Below, one piece after another: positions 1 through 5,545 of a stretch of DNA of 7,031 nucleotides. A program made the translations under genes and the position numbers. The notes below the pieces were generated by a model. The model was not told the origin of the DNA. It did not search any database and worked only from the letters and a program-made list of their open reading frames with translations. Every line of letters starts with the position of its first letter. The stretch's first letter is position 1. The stretch is from Pseudomonadota bacterium. GTDB taxonomy: Bacteria > Pseudomonadota > Gammaproteobacteria > Xanthomonadales > Xanthomonadaceae. The DNA is taken from assembly GCA_023457475.1 (NCBI GenBank), contig JAEWLO010000372.1, forward strand, positions 1-7,031. Reading direction: 5' to 3'.

Positions 1-26
1 CTCTACGGGGGGTTCGACACCGCGAA

Positions 27-48
27 GCCACGCATAGCGTGGCGCTAC
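27..48 (-). repeat. SMAG-like GTAG-headed hairpin overlapping the I78 stop codon
   Basis: Read on the minus strand, a GTAG tetranucleotide (48-45) is followed by one base, then a perfect 7-bp inverted repeat GCCACGC / GCGTGGC with a 3-nt TAT loop (43-27). A GTAG head followed by a short palindrome is the layout of the SMAG (REP-like) family of Stenotrophomonas maltophilia. The TAG of the head is the stop codon of the upstream I78 lipoprotein gene, so the hairpin begins immediately at the end of translation. It could protect the mRNA 3' end or help termination, though no T-tract follows. A second GTAG on the same strand sits at 6-3 and may begin another element beyond the window edge. Confidence 0.7.
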
Positions 49-350
49 TCACACCGGACGGCGGTGATCACGTTGTCCTTGTCGATGAAGACCCGCAGGC
101 GGTCGTCGCGGCGGTCCTTGCTGACCACGGTAGCCGGTCCGATGGGGTTGATCAGCCCCGCGCCGCTTTCCCGGAACAGCCGCTTCAGGGTCGCTTCCTC
201 CGCCGGCTGACCGACCGCCCACTGCGATTCCCCGGCCTGGCAGCGGCCACTGCCGGTCTGCTCCGGTCCCGGGCTGCTGACACACCCGGAGAGCAACGCC
301 ATTGCAGCAAGGGTCATACCCGGAACCAACACCTGCGCGTGCCTGGACAT
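45..350 (-). CDS. I78 family peptidase inhibitor lipoprotein
   Basis: A 101-residue exported protein. The N-terminus is a lipoprotein signal peptide with a hydrophobic stretch at about residues 7-20 and lipobox L-S-G-C, acylated Cys at residue 23. The mature part resembles the peptidase inhibitor I78 family (elastase inhibitor type). It has A-V-G-Q near residue 47, a predicted helix at 50-62, N-P-I-G-P-A at 68-73, and the end motif R-x-D-R-L-R-V with D-K-D-N-V-I-T-A-V-R-C (about 81-100). Cys37 and Cys100 could pair. The family is small, and such proteins are thought to block serine proteases, here probably in the periplasm or at a membrane. The start is supported by an AGGGAG Shine-Dalgarno 6 nt upstream. 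It is divergent from cdh and ends in a SMAG-like hairpin. The target protease is unknown; the family call rests on motif recall. Confidence 0.85.
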   Translation of the reverse strand: MSRHAQVLVPGMTLAAMALLSGCVSSPGPEQTGSGRCQAGESQWAVGQPAEEATLKRLFRESGAGLINPIGPATVVSKDRRDDRLRVFIDKDNVITAVRCE

Positions 351-356
351 CGCTCA

Positions 357-362
357 CTCCCT
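357..362 (-). promoter_or_regulatory. Shine-Dalgarno site of the I78 lipoprotein gene
   Basis: On the minus strand AGGGAG lies 6 nt upstream of the ATG at 350-348. This fixes the start of the small lipoprotein and argues against the longer overlapping frames on this strand. Confidence 0.65.
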
Positions 363-374
363 GGATGGCGTGGA

Positions 375-402
375 TCGACGATACCACTGCCACCGGTAAA
401 AT
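375..402 (+). promoter_or_regulatory. Candidate sigma-70 promoter for cdh
   Basis: A -10-like TAAAAT (397-402, 5 of 6 to consensus) is preceded after 16 nt by a weak -35-like TCGACG (375-380, 4 of 6). It lies in the gap between the divergent I78 and cdh genes and would give a leader of about 40 nt before the GTG at 449. If real, it makes translation from the upstream TTG at 302 impossible. This is read by eye only. Confidence 0.35.
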
Positions 403-448
403 AGCGGGAGAGCCCGCCGTTCCGGCCCGGGCGCTGGATGTCGTTTCC

Positions 449-1243
449 GTGTCTTTTCCACGCTGTTTCCTGTGGGCCCTGCCGCTGAGCCTGGCCGCCT
501 GTGCTGCCCCGCCGGTGATTCAACCCGCTCCCCCGGCCCCGAATCCGGACGCCCTGTGGGGCGTGATCCAGCGTGACTGCGTCGGTGCCGGCGCGCCCAA
601 GGGGCACTGCCTGGCGGTCGCCGCCGCACCGGACCGCCGCGACGTGCTGGTCAAGGACACCCATGGCGACTACCAGTATCTGCTGATGCCGCTGGACCGG
701 GTGAGCGGCATCGAAAGCCCCGCACTGCTGGGCCCGGCCGTCCCCAATTACTTCGCGGCGGCCTGGCAGGCGCGGACCTACACCGAACGCGCCTTGGGCC
801 GGCCGCTGCCACGCGACGTCGCCAGCCTGGCGCTGAATTCGGCGCATGGCCGCTCGCAGAACCAGCTGCACATTCATGTGGACTGCCTGCGGGGCGACAT
901 CCGCGACCAGCTGCGGCAGATGGATGCAGCGATCGGGCCATCATGGCGACCGCTGCCGCAGTTGCTGCGCGGGCATCCCTACCAGGCCTACCGGCTGGAG
1001 GGGCAGGTCCTCCAGGTGGACCCGATCCGGCTGCTGGCCGAAGGTCCTGCCGCCGCGGGCGATATGGGGCGCTGGTCGCTGGTGGTGGTCGGACAGGGCG
1101 AGGACGACCGTGATCCGGGTTTCATCGTGCTGGCGACGCAGGCAGACGCCGATGCCGGCCATCAGGCCAGTGGCGAGGAACTGCAGGACCACGCCTGCGC
1201 CGTGTTGACCGGCGCGCAGGAGGCGCTGGAAGGGGTGCGCTGA
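449..1243 (+). CDS. cdh: CDP-diacylglycerol diphosphatase (lipoprotein form)
   Basis: 264 residues from a GTG start. The enzyme hydrolyses CDP-diacylglycerol to CMP and phosphatidate, a side or turnover step in phospholipid metabolism. It belongs to the HIT-like Cdh family. The diagnostic block is at about 130-147: N-S-A-H-G-R-S-Q-N-Q-L-H-I-H-V-D-C, with the HxH pair at 141-143, closely matching what I recall of E. coli Cdh. A late D-D-R-D-P-G-F-I-V-L segment (219-228) and E-E-L-Q-D-H-A-C (243-250) are also family-like. Length is near the E. coli protein (about 250). The first residues form a short hydrophobic signal ending in lipobox L-A-A-C (Cys18), so I infer a lipoprotein rather than a simple membrane-anchored form. 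The frame is open back to TTG 302, but that would overlap the divergent gene and bury the signal peptide. No clear Shine-Dalgarno precedes the GTG, so the exact start is less sure than the function. Confidence 0.9.
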   Translation: MSFPRCFLWALPLSLAACAAPPVIQPAPPAPNPDALWGVIQRDCVGAGAPKGHCLAVAAAPDRRDVLVKDTHGDYQYLLMPLDRVSGIESPALLGPAVPNYFAAAWQARTYTERALGRPLPRDVASLALNSAHGRSQNQLHIHVDCLRGDIRDQLRQMDAAIGPSWRPLPQLLRGHPYQAYRLEGQVLQVDPIRLLAEGPAAAGDMGRWSLVVVGQGEDDRDPGFIVLATQADADAGHQASGEELQDHACAVLTGAQEALEGVR

Positions 1244-1301
1244 ATGGGAACGCTGCACCGCAACATGCCCGTGGACGGCAGAAATCGTCAAAAAGCCACG
1301 C

Positions 1302-1307
1302 TATAGT
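1302..1307 (+). promoter_or_regulatory. Candidate -10 box upstream of the SapC-family gene
   Basis: TATAGT matches 5 of 6 bases of the sigma-70 -10 consensus, within the 129-bp gap between cdh and the SapC-family gene. I see no good -35 at standard spacing. It would give a leader of about 60 nt before the ATG at 1373 and would exclude the GTG at 1319 as a start. The box overlaps a small inverted repeat CCAC-GCTATA-GTGG (1296-1309) that could be chance. Confidence 0.3.
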
Positions 1308-1372
1308 GGTGAATCTATGTGGTGCCCGCTTTCGCGCCCGGGCCGTCTGGCGCGCCGTACCTGACTTATTTC

Positions 1373-2134
1373 ATGACTGAAACGACGACTCCGCCGGCCG
1401 CCCCGGCCCAGGCTTCCGGCCCGCTGTTCTACCGCAACCCGCTGCCGCTGCAGTCGGACAAGCACGCCAACTGGCGCCTGCGTCCGGGTTCGCTGGCGTT
1501 CGCCGCCGAAACCAATGCCATTCCGGCCGTCATTGGCGAATTCGGCATGGCCGCGCAGCACTTTCCCGTTCTGTTCACCGGCCAGGACGCGGCACCGATC
1601 GTGGCCGTGGGCCTGACCCGCAGCAACCTGTTCGTGCAGGACGGCAAGTGGGCGGATGACACCTACGCGCCGGCCTACCTGCGCCGTTACCCGTTCGTGT
1701 TCATGCAGTCGGATGACGAAGGCAACTTCCTGCTGGCGCTGGACGCCGATTCCGAACAGGTGAACCAGGGCGACAGCGACGACGGCGAGCCGCTGTTCGT
1801 GGACGGCAAGGCGACCGAGCTGGTCGACAACGCGATGAAGTTCTGCGCCGATTTCACCCGTGAGTACGAGCAGACCCGTCAGTTCAGCGCCGCGCTGCTG
1901 GCCCAGGGCCTGCTGGTCGAGCGCAGCATCGACGTCACGCTGAACAACGGCGAGAAGATGTCGGTGAACGGCTTCCACGTGGTGGACGTCGAGAAGTTCG
2001 CCAAGCTGCCGGACGACATCGTTCTTGCCTGGCACCGCAATGGCTGGCTGGCCCTGGTCCACCACCACCTGACCTCGCTGTCGCGCTTCAACGCGCTGGT
2101 GAAGCGCCAGAGCGAAGTGGCCAACGCGGCCTGA
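1373..2134 (+). CDS. SapC family protein
   Basis: 253 residues starting M-T-E-T-T-T. After a Pro/Ala/Thr-rich N-terminal tail of about 18 residues comes the SapC-family fold: F-Y-R-N-P-L-P-L (about 18-25), then H-A-N-W-R-L-R, A-A-E-T-N-A-I-P near residue 45, and repeated short aromatic and acidic segments such as Y-L-R-R-Y-P-F-V-F. I recognise it as PF07277-like. SapC is named after a Campylobacter fetus locus associated with S-layer proteins, but the xanthomonad genes are usually single, without S-layer genes nearby, and their function is not established. No signal peptide or membrane segment is visible, so a cytoplasmic location is likely. The ATG at 1373 has no obvious Shine-Dalgarno; a GTG at 1319 in the same frame is the alternative but would add a low-complexity extension. 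The gene appears to be its own transcription unit, with a terminator right after it. Confidence 0.85.
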   Translation: MTETTTPPAAPAQASGPLFYRNPLPLQSDKHANWRLRPGSLAFAAETNAIPAVIGEFGMAAQHFPVLFTGQDAAPIVAVGLTRSNLFVQDGKWADDTYAPAYLRRYPFVFMQSDDEGNFLLALDADSEQVNQGDSDDGEPLFVDGKATELVDNAMKFCADFTREYEQTRQFSAALLAQGLLVERSIDVTLNNGEKMSVNGFHVVDVEKFAKLPDDIVLAWHRNGWLALVHHHLTSLSRFNALVKRQSEVANAA

Positions 2135-2155
2135 TCGCAGCGGTATCGTGTCAAG

Positions 2156-2185
2156 AAAAACGGCGACCCCAGGGTCGCCGTTTTT
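2156..2185 (+). terminator. Rho-independent terminator after the SapC-family gene (possibly bidirectional)
   Basis: AAAAACGGCGACC (2156-2168) pairs perfectly with GGTCGCCGTTTTT (2173-2185) around a 4-nt CCAG loop: a GC-rich stem flanked by an A-tract on one side and a T-tract on the other. It begins 21 nt after the SapC-family stop. The A-tract means it would also work for transcription arriving from the right, i.e. read-through from the convergent tad operon. Confidence 0.9.
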
Positions 2186-2206
2186 CGTTTGCCTGATTTC
2201 TCTGTA

Positions 2207-2248
2207 GTGCGCGGTGCGCGGTGCGTGGCGTGTGGCCCGTGGCGTGTG
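2207..2248. repeat. Degenerate 7-bp tandem repeat, six units
   Basis: Six head-to-tail heptamers: GTGCGCG, GTGCGCG, GTGCGTG, GCGTGTG, GCCCGTG, GCGTGTG. The first two are identical and later units drift by one to three bases. It lies in non-coding DNA between the SapC-family terminator and the GTAG-element pair. Low-copy 7-bp tandem repeats fit a variable-number locus. No function can be read from the sequence. Confidence 0.75.
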
Positions 2249-2257
2249 ATTCGGGAG

Positions 2258-2287
2258 GTAGGGTCGGTCGCAAGACGACTGCCGATC
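2258..2287 (+). repeat. GTAG-headed SMAG-like element, left copy of inverted pair
   Basis: Starts with GTAGGGTCG, then 9 variable nt, then CGACTGCCGATC. The same 30-nt pattern occurs inverted at 2372-2401. Internally CGGTCG (2265-2270) and CGACTG (2276-2281) can form a short stem with one G-U pair. The GTAG head followed by an imperfect palindrome matches the SMAG family layout. Its distal end runs into a separate 19-nt palindrome. Confidence 0.7.
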
Positions 2288-2299
2288 ACGGTGATCGGC
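2281..2299. repeat. 19-nt near-perfect palindrome
   Basis: GCCGATCAC and GTGATCGGC are perfect 9-bp arms around a single G. It overlaps the last bases of the left GTAG element. It could be a cruciform or stem in RNA, or a dimeric protein binding site; with only one base between the arms, a DNA-binding site is more plausible than a hairpin. There is no gene start next to it that would make it an obvious operator. Confidence 0.6.
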
Positions 2300-2371
2300 G
2301 CATTGACGCATGAACGTCGACCGGAGGACTGCATCCGTTTGAAGATCATGCCCTAATGAACGCGGCAGCTC

Positions 2372-2401
2372 GGTCGGCAGTCGATAGGGATGCGACCCTA
2401 C
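2372..2401 (-). repeat. GTAG-headed SMAG-like element, right copy of inverted pair
   Basis: On the minus strand this reads GTAGGGTCG, 9 variable nt, CGACTGCCGACC. It matches the left copy at 20 of the 21 conserved positions, and the 9-nt centres differ. Its head abuts the first unit of the 36-bp tandem array. The pair has its GTAG ends facing outward, bounding a 144-bp segment (2258-2401) whose 84-bp centre (2288-2371) has no recognisable gene. Confidence 0.7.
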
Positions 2402-2616
2402 CGGCATCCCGTCCATGGCAGGTTCCGACGCATCGCCCGGCATCCCGTCCATGGCAGGTTCCGACGCATCGCCCGGCATCCCGTCCATGGCAGGTTCCGA
2501 CGCATCGCCCGGCATCCTCGTCCATGGCAGGTTCGGACGCGTCGCCCGGCATCCCCGTCCATGGCAGGCTTCGACGCATCGCCCGGCATCCCGTCCCTGC
2601 CATGTCCCGACCCGCC
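2401..2616. repeat. 36/37-bp tandem repeat array, five units plus a decayed sixth
   Basis: Units begin CCGGCATCCC, carry a central CCATGG and end GACGCATCGC. Units 1-3 (2401-2436, 2437-2472, 2473-2508) are identical 36-mers. Units 4 (2509-2545) and 5 (2546-2582) are 37 bp, each with one inserted base and a few substitutions. A sixth (2583-2616) is recognisable at its start but degraded. The array ends about 20 bp from the stop of the DUF2968 gene. There are no spacers between units, so it is not a CRISPR array. Peptide repeats appear in several frames because 36 is a multiple of three, but the 37-bp units break every frame, so it is not likely to be coding. Confidence 0.92.
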
Positions 2617-2635
2617 GGATGTCGTCCGCGCCTGC

Positions 2636-3349
2636 TTACGGCGTTCCCGCCTCGGTCGCCACCGGATGCGCGGTGCTGGCGGCCTGGGTGGGCGGGGTCG
2701 GCAGGGCCAGCTCCAGGTTGCCCTGCTGGGCCTGCAGCGCCTGGATGCGCTGGTTGAGCTGGTCCAGCTGGGTATTGCTGCTGCGCAGGTCGGTGCTCAG
2801 CGAGACCGCCTGCTGCTTGGCCTGCTGGATCGCACTGCTCACCTGCTGGGACTGCTGGCGCTGCAGGTCGGCTTCCTGCTGCAGGCTGCGCAGGCGCTGC
2901 TCGTTGTAGGCCACGAGGCTCTCGGTGTAGCGCTTGCCTGCTTCCAGGCGGATGGTGTCGATGTTGACCTGGGCGAGGTCATGGGTCTGCTGCACAAAGG
3001 TGGCGTAGACCTTCTCGGCGTTCTCCACCGAATCGGTCTTGATCACCCGCCAGAACTCCTTGCCCTGGAACAACGAGGCGTAGTACTGCAGCGTGCTGGC
3101 ATTGAACAGCAGGCTGGCCCCGTAGGTGCCGTTGTAGGTGGTGCGCAGTTCGGTGAGCTGCTGGGCATCAATCAGCTGGCGCAGTTCGTCCACGGTGTTG
3201 CGCACGACCGGCGCGCTGCGTTCGGCTTCGACGGGCTCGGCCTTTCGGCGCGCGGACGCATCGGGTACCAGCGCCAGCGTGGCCAGCAGCAGGACGGCAG
3301 CGAGCAGCGGACGGCTGACGGAAACGGGAGAGGGGGTCGTGGTCATCAT
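2636..3349 (-). CDS. DUF2968 coiled-coil exported protein, last gene of the tad operon
   Basis: 237 residues from the ATG at 3349. A hydrophobic segment at about 14-29 ends in A-S-A (residue 33), a likely signal peptidase I site, so the protein is probably periplasmic. The conserved part (about 50-155) includes L-R-T-T-Y-N-G-T-Y-G-A-S-L-L-F, L-Q-Y-Y-A-S-L-F-Q-G-K-E-F-W-R-V and A-Y-N-E-Q-R-L, which I recognise as DUF2968. Residues about 150-213 are Gln/Leu-rich with heptad character, a probable coiled coil, followed by a Pro/Thr/Ala tail. Function is unknown. It begins about 20 nt after the tadG-like stop on the same strand, so it is probably co-transcribed. GGAAG upstream is a weak ribosome site for ATG 3349 (or 3346); the ATG at 3361 is the alternative. 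No stem-loop terminator is visible after it; the tandem array is what follows. Confidence 0.85.
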   Translation of the reverse strand: MMTTTPSPVSVSRPLLAAVLLLATLALVPDASARRKAEPVEAERSAPVVRNTVDELRQLIDAQQLTELRTTYNGTYGASLLFNASTLQYYASLFQGKEFWRVIKTDSVENAEKVYATFVQQTHDLAQVNIDTIRLEAGKRYTESLVAYNEQRLRSLQQEADLQRQQSQQVSSAIQQAKQQAVSLSTDLRSSNTQLDQLNQRIQALQAQQGNLELALPTPPTQAASTAHPVATEAGTP

Positions 3350-3369
3350 CAGGGCTTCCATCAGTGGGT

Positions 3370-5541
3370 TCAGTAAACGAGTTGTGCGGGGTTGCACTGC
3401 GTGGTCTGCAGGTGGACGTCGGTACGGCCGAGTTCGATGCCCAGTACGTGGGCCAGTGTGGTGGTGAGCAGGGTGCCGACGCCGTTGAGCAGGGGCTTCA
3501 GCACGCCTTCCAGCACCGGCCGCAGCAGGGTGCAGAGCAGGCCGTTGCAGGCGACGGCGTTGGTGCTGGGGTCGGTGACGCTGCCGTTTCCCTGGTAGGC
3601 GTCGAGCACGCCGGCCGGTGCGGTCTGCATGTAGGAGGCGAGGTTGCCCTTCACGCAGGCGTTGTAGGCCAGCAACGTGCTGACCAGACCGCTGCAGCGG
3701 TTGATGACCAGCCCACCCAGGAGGGTACCGAGCAGGCCGTCCACCAGGCCCAGGCCTTGGCCGGTGACGGTGGCGCGGTAGCCCTCCCATACCGACCCGT
3801 CCCTGTAGCAGGTGAACAGCCCCAGCGGGCAGGCATACGGTACGCCGCCGGGTACCTGCCAGTCGCCGAAAGCGGCAATGCCCTGCGCCGGGTTGCCATT
3901 GCGCAGCAGGTTGATGGTGCGGTCCACGTCGTACAGGCCGTTGCCCGGATTGGACGCCTTGAGGAACTGATCGGCCAGCTGGTGGGCGGTGCTGGCGGTG
4001 CTCATGCCCTTGGGGGCCGGGTTGAGCATGCCGCCCAGTACCCGCAGCAGCTGTTGCACCAGGTCGTTCACCGCAGTGCCGATCTGCGCGGGATTGATCC
4101 AGGTGGAACGTGTCTCGCCAGCGGCCAGGGTCATGCTTTCGCTATGGCTGAGCGCGTTCAGCTGGAGGCGGTCGTTGATCAGCGGTGTCCCGAAGAGGGT
4201 GAGCAGCTGTTCGTTCTGCAGGCTCGCCTCGCACACATTGCGGGTGGAGAACCGCTCCGCTTCGGCGACCTTGCCCACGCAGGCGCGCAGCACGGAGGAA
4301 TCCACCTGCAGGGTGGCGGTGGCCGGCACGGCGCTGCACTGCAACGAGGTCACCGTGGCCATCGCATTGGTGACGTCGGCATGGATCGGAAGGCGCAGGC
4401 GGATGCCGAGGGCGGTGAGCACCTTGCCCAGTCCCAGTGCAAGCCTGTCGCTGTCGATGTCCAGGAACAGGCGTATCTGGGCGTTGTAGGCGCGTGTGCC
4501 GACCCCGCCGATCGCGATCGACGGCGGTTCAACGATGGCGGCCTTGGCCTGCACCACACCCAGGATGTCGAGTTGTTCGACCTCCACCGCGTGGCCGCTG
4601 TTGGCGATGCTGATGCCGGTGGTGAGCAGATCGAGTGCGTTGACCTGCGCGTTCAGTGCTGGCGTGGCTGGGCCGTCGGGGGCGACGATGCGGCCGAACA
4701 GGCCGCTGGTGGCATCGTTGCTGCCCAGCTGGATGTTGAGCTGCTCCACGTCGAGCCTGGCAGCCAGCGCCTCGCGCAGCAGCGTCAGGTCGGCCTGCGC
4801 GGCACCGCTCTGCGCGATCACGGTCGCCGTGGCGTCGACCAGCTCGCCCAGCGACACCTTGTGCGCCGCAAGCAGGGCGTTGAAATCGCCGAGGCTGATG
4901 TCCGCGTCGACCGGGATGCGAAGCGCCTCGAGCAGCCCCTGCGGAGTGACGTGGGCCTGGGCCAGCCCGTCGTAGCCGAGCAGCGTGGTCTGGTCCAGGT
5001 CCACGCCGACCAGCTTGAGCACGCTGCCCAGCGGCGTGCTGCCATTGACCCTTACCAGCTGCGAGCCGACGCTGAACACCGCCAGCGGCGCGGCGCGGGT
5101 GGCTACCGCCTGTGCGCTCACGGTCGGGAGGCGGGTGTTCGCACCAAAGAAGGGCAGTACCGCACGCGCCGCGACGACTTTCACCGCGTTCGGGGCTGCA
5201 CTGGCCGAGAGCGCGATGAAGTGGTCCGTGCTGGTGTGCGTGGGATTCCAGTCGCCGCACTGCACCTGCAGCGTGCCGGGAAACGCATTGGCGGTCAGCG
5301 CATTGCTGCGTGCGGCAGCGTTGTCGGCGCGGTCGGCGGTGCACAGATCCAGGCGCTGCGCACCGGCCAGCGCCGCCAGGTCGGCGATCTTCTGCACGTC
5401 CCGCTTGGCCCAGTACAGGTAGCCGATCTCGACCAGACCGAGCATGCCGAGCAGGCCCACCATGACCAGCATCATCGTCACCGACATGCCGCCGCGCTGG
5501 CGGTACGGGGTCGGCGTAGGCAGGGACCGGGTGACGGGCAT
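3370..5541 (-). CDS. tadG: TadG-like pilus assembly protein with N-terminal Flp/TadE-type anchor
   Basis: 723 residues. The N-terminus has R-Q-R-G-G (14-18), a single membrane segment (about 19-43), then K-R-D-V-Q-K-I-A-D-L-A-A-L-A-G-A (46-61). This is the classic signature of the Tad N-terminal family (PF13400) found in TadG. The rest should face the periplasm. It has 12 cysteines, an even number compatible with disulfides. A long middle part of mixed beta-like segments contains A-V-F-S-V-G-S-Q-L-V-R-V-N-G; the C-terminus is Gly/Leu-rich. I see no clear von Willebrand A metal site (DxSxS), which some TadG proteins carry. In Tad systems TadG is thought to be a minor envelope component needed for Flp pilus assembly. 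The start ATG lies 4 nt after the DUF3613 stop with only a weak ribosome site, suggesting coupled translation. The open frame extends upstream to 5796, but that part is the DUF3613 gene read in another frame. Confidence 0.85.
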   Translation of the reverse strand: MPVTRSLPTPTPYRQRGGMSVTMMLVMVGLLGMLGLVEIGYLYWAKRDVQKIADLAALAGAQRLDLCTADRADNAAARSNALTANAFPGTLQVQCGDWNPTHTSTDHFIALSASAAPNAVKVVAARAVLPFFGANTRLPTVSAQAVATRAAPLAVFSVGSQLVRVNGSTPLGSVLKLVGVDLDQTTLLGYDGLAQAHVTPQGLLEALRIPVDADISLGDFNALLAAHKVSLGELVDATATVIAQSGAAQADLTLLREALAARLDVEQLNIQLGSNDATSGLFGRIVAPDGPATPALNAQVNALDLLTTGISIANSGHAVEVEQLDILGVVQAKAAIVEPPSIAIGGVGTRAYNAQIRLFLDIDSDRLALGLGKVLTALGIRLRLPIHADVTNAMATVTSLQCSAVPATATLQVDSSVLRACVGKVAEAERFSTRNVCEASLQNEQLLTLFGTPLINDRLQLNALSHSESMTLAAGETRSTWINPAQIGTAVNDLVQQLLRVLGGMLNPAPKGMSTASTAHQLADQFLKASNPGNGLYDVDRTINLLRNGNPAQGIAAFGDWQVPGGVPYACPLGLFTCYRDGSVWEGYRATVTGQGLGLVDGLLGTLLGGLVINRCSGLVSTLLAYNACVKGNLASYMQTAPAGVLDAYQGNGSVTDPSTNAVACNGLLCTLLRPVLEGVLKPLLNGVGTLLTTTLAHVLGIELGRTDVHLQTTQCNPAQLVY

Positions 5542-5545
5542 CGGC

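Noticed and set aside
302..448. Upstream extension of cdh to the TTG at 302
   Set aside because: It would overlap the divergent I78 gene and its ribosome site, place the lipoprotein signal inside the protein, and run through the candidate promoter.
438..488. ATG at 438 as an alternative cdh start
   Set aside because: It is in a different frame and reaches a stop after 16 codons.
1301..2515. Minus-strand open frame of 404 residues with a 12-residue repeat at its start
   Set aside because: It runs antisense through the SapC-family gene and its terminator. The peptide repeat is only the 36-bp DNA array read in frame, and the 37-bp units shift that frame.
2401..2616. CRISPR array
   Set aside because: Units are directly adjacent with no unique spacers and there are no cas genes nearby.
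2583..2635. Rho-independent terminator after the DUF2968 gene
   Set aside because: No stable stem followed by a T-tract on the minus strand could be found, only short GC-rich inverted matches.
2390..3376. Plus-strand open frame of 328 residues beginning in the tandem array
   Set aside because: Beyond the array it is antisense to the DUF2968 gene, which has a signal peptide, family motifs and operon context; the plus frame has none.
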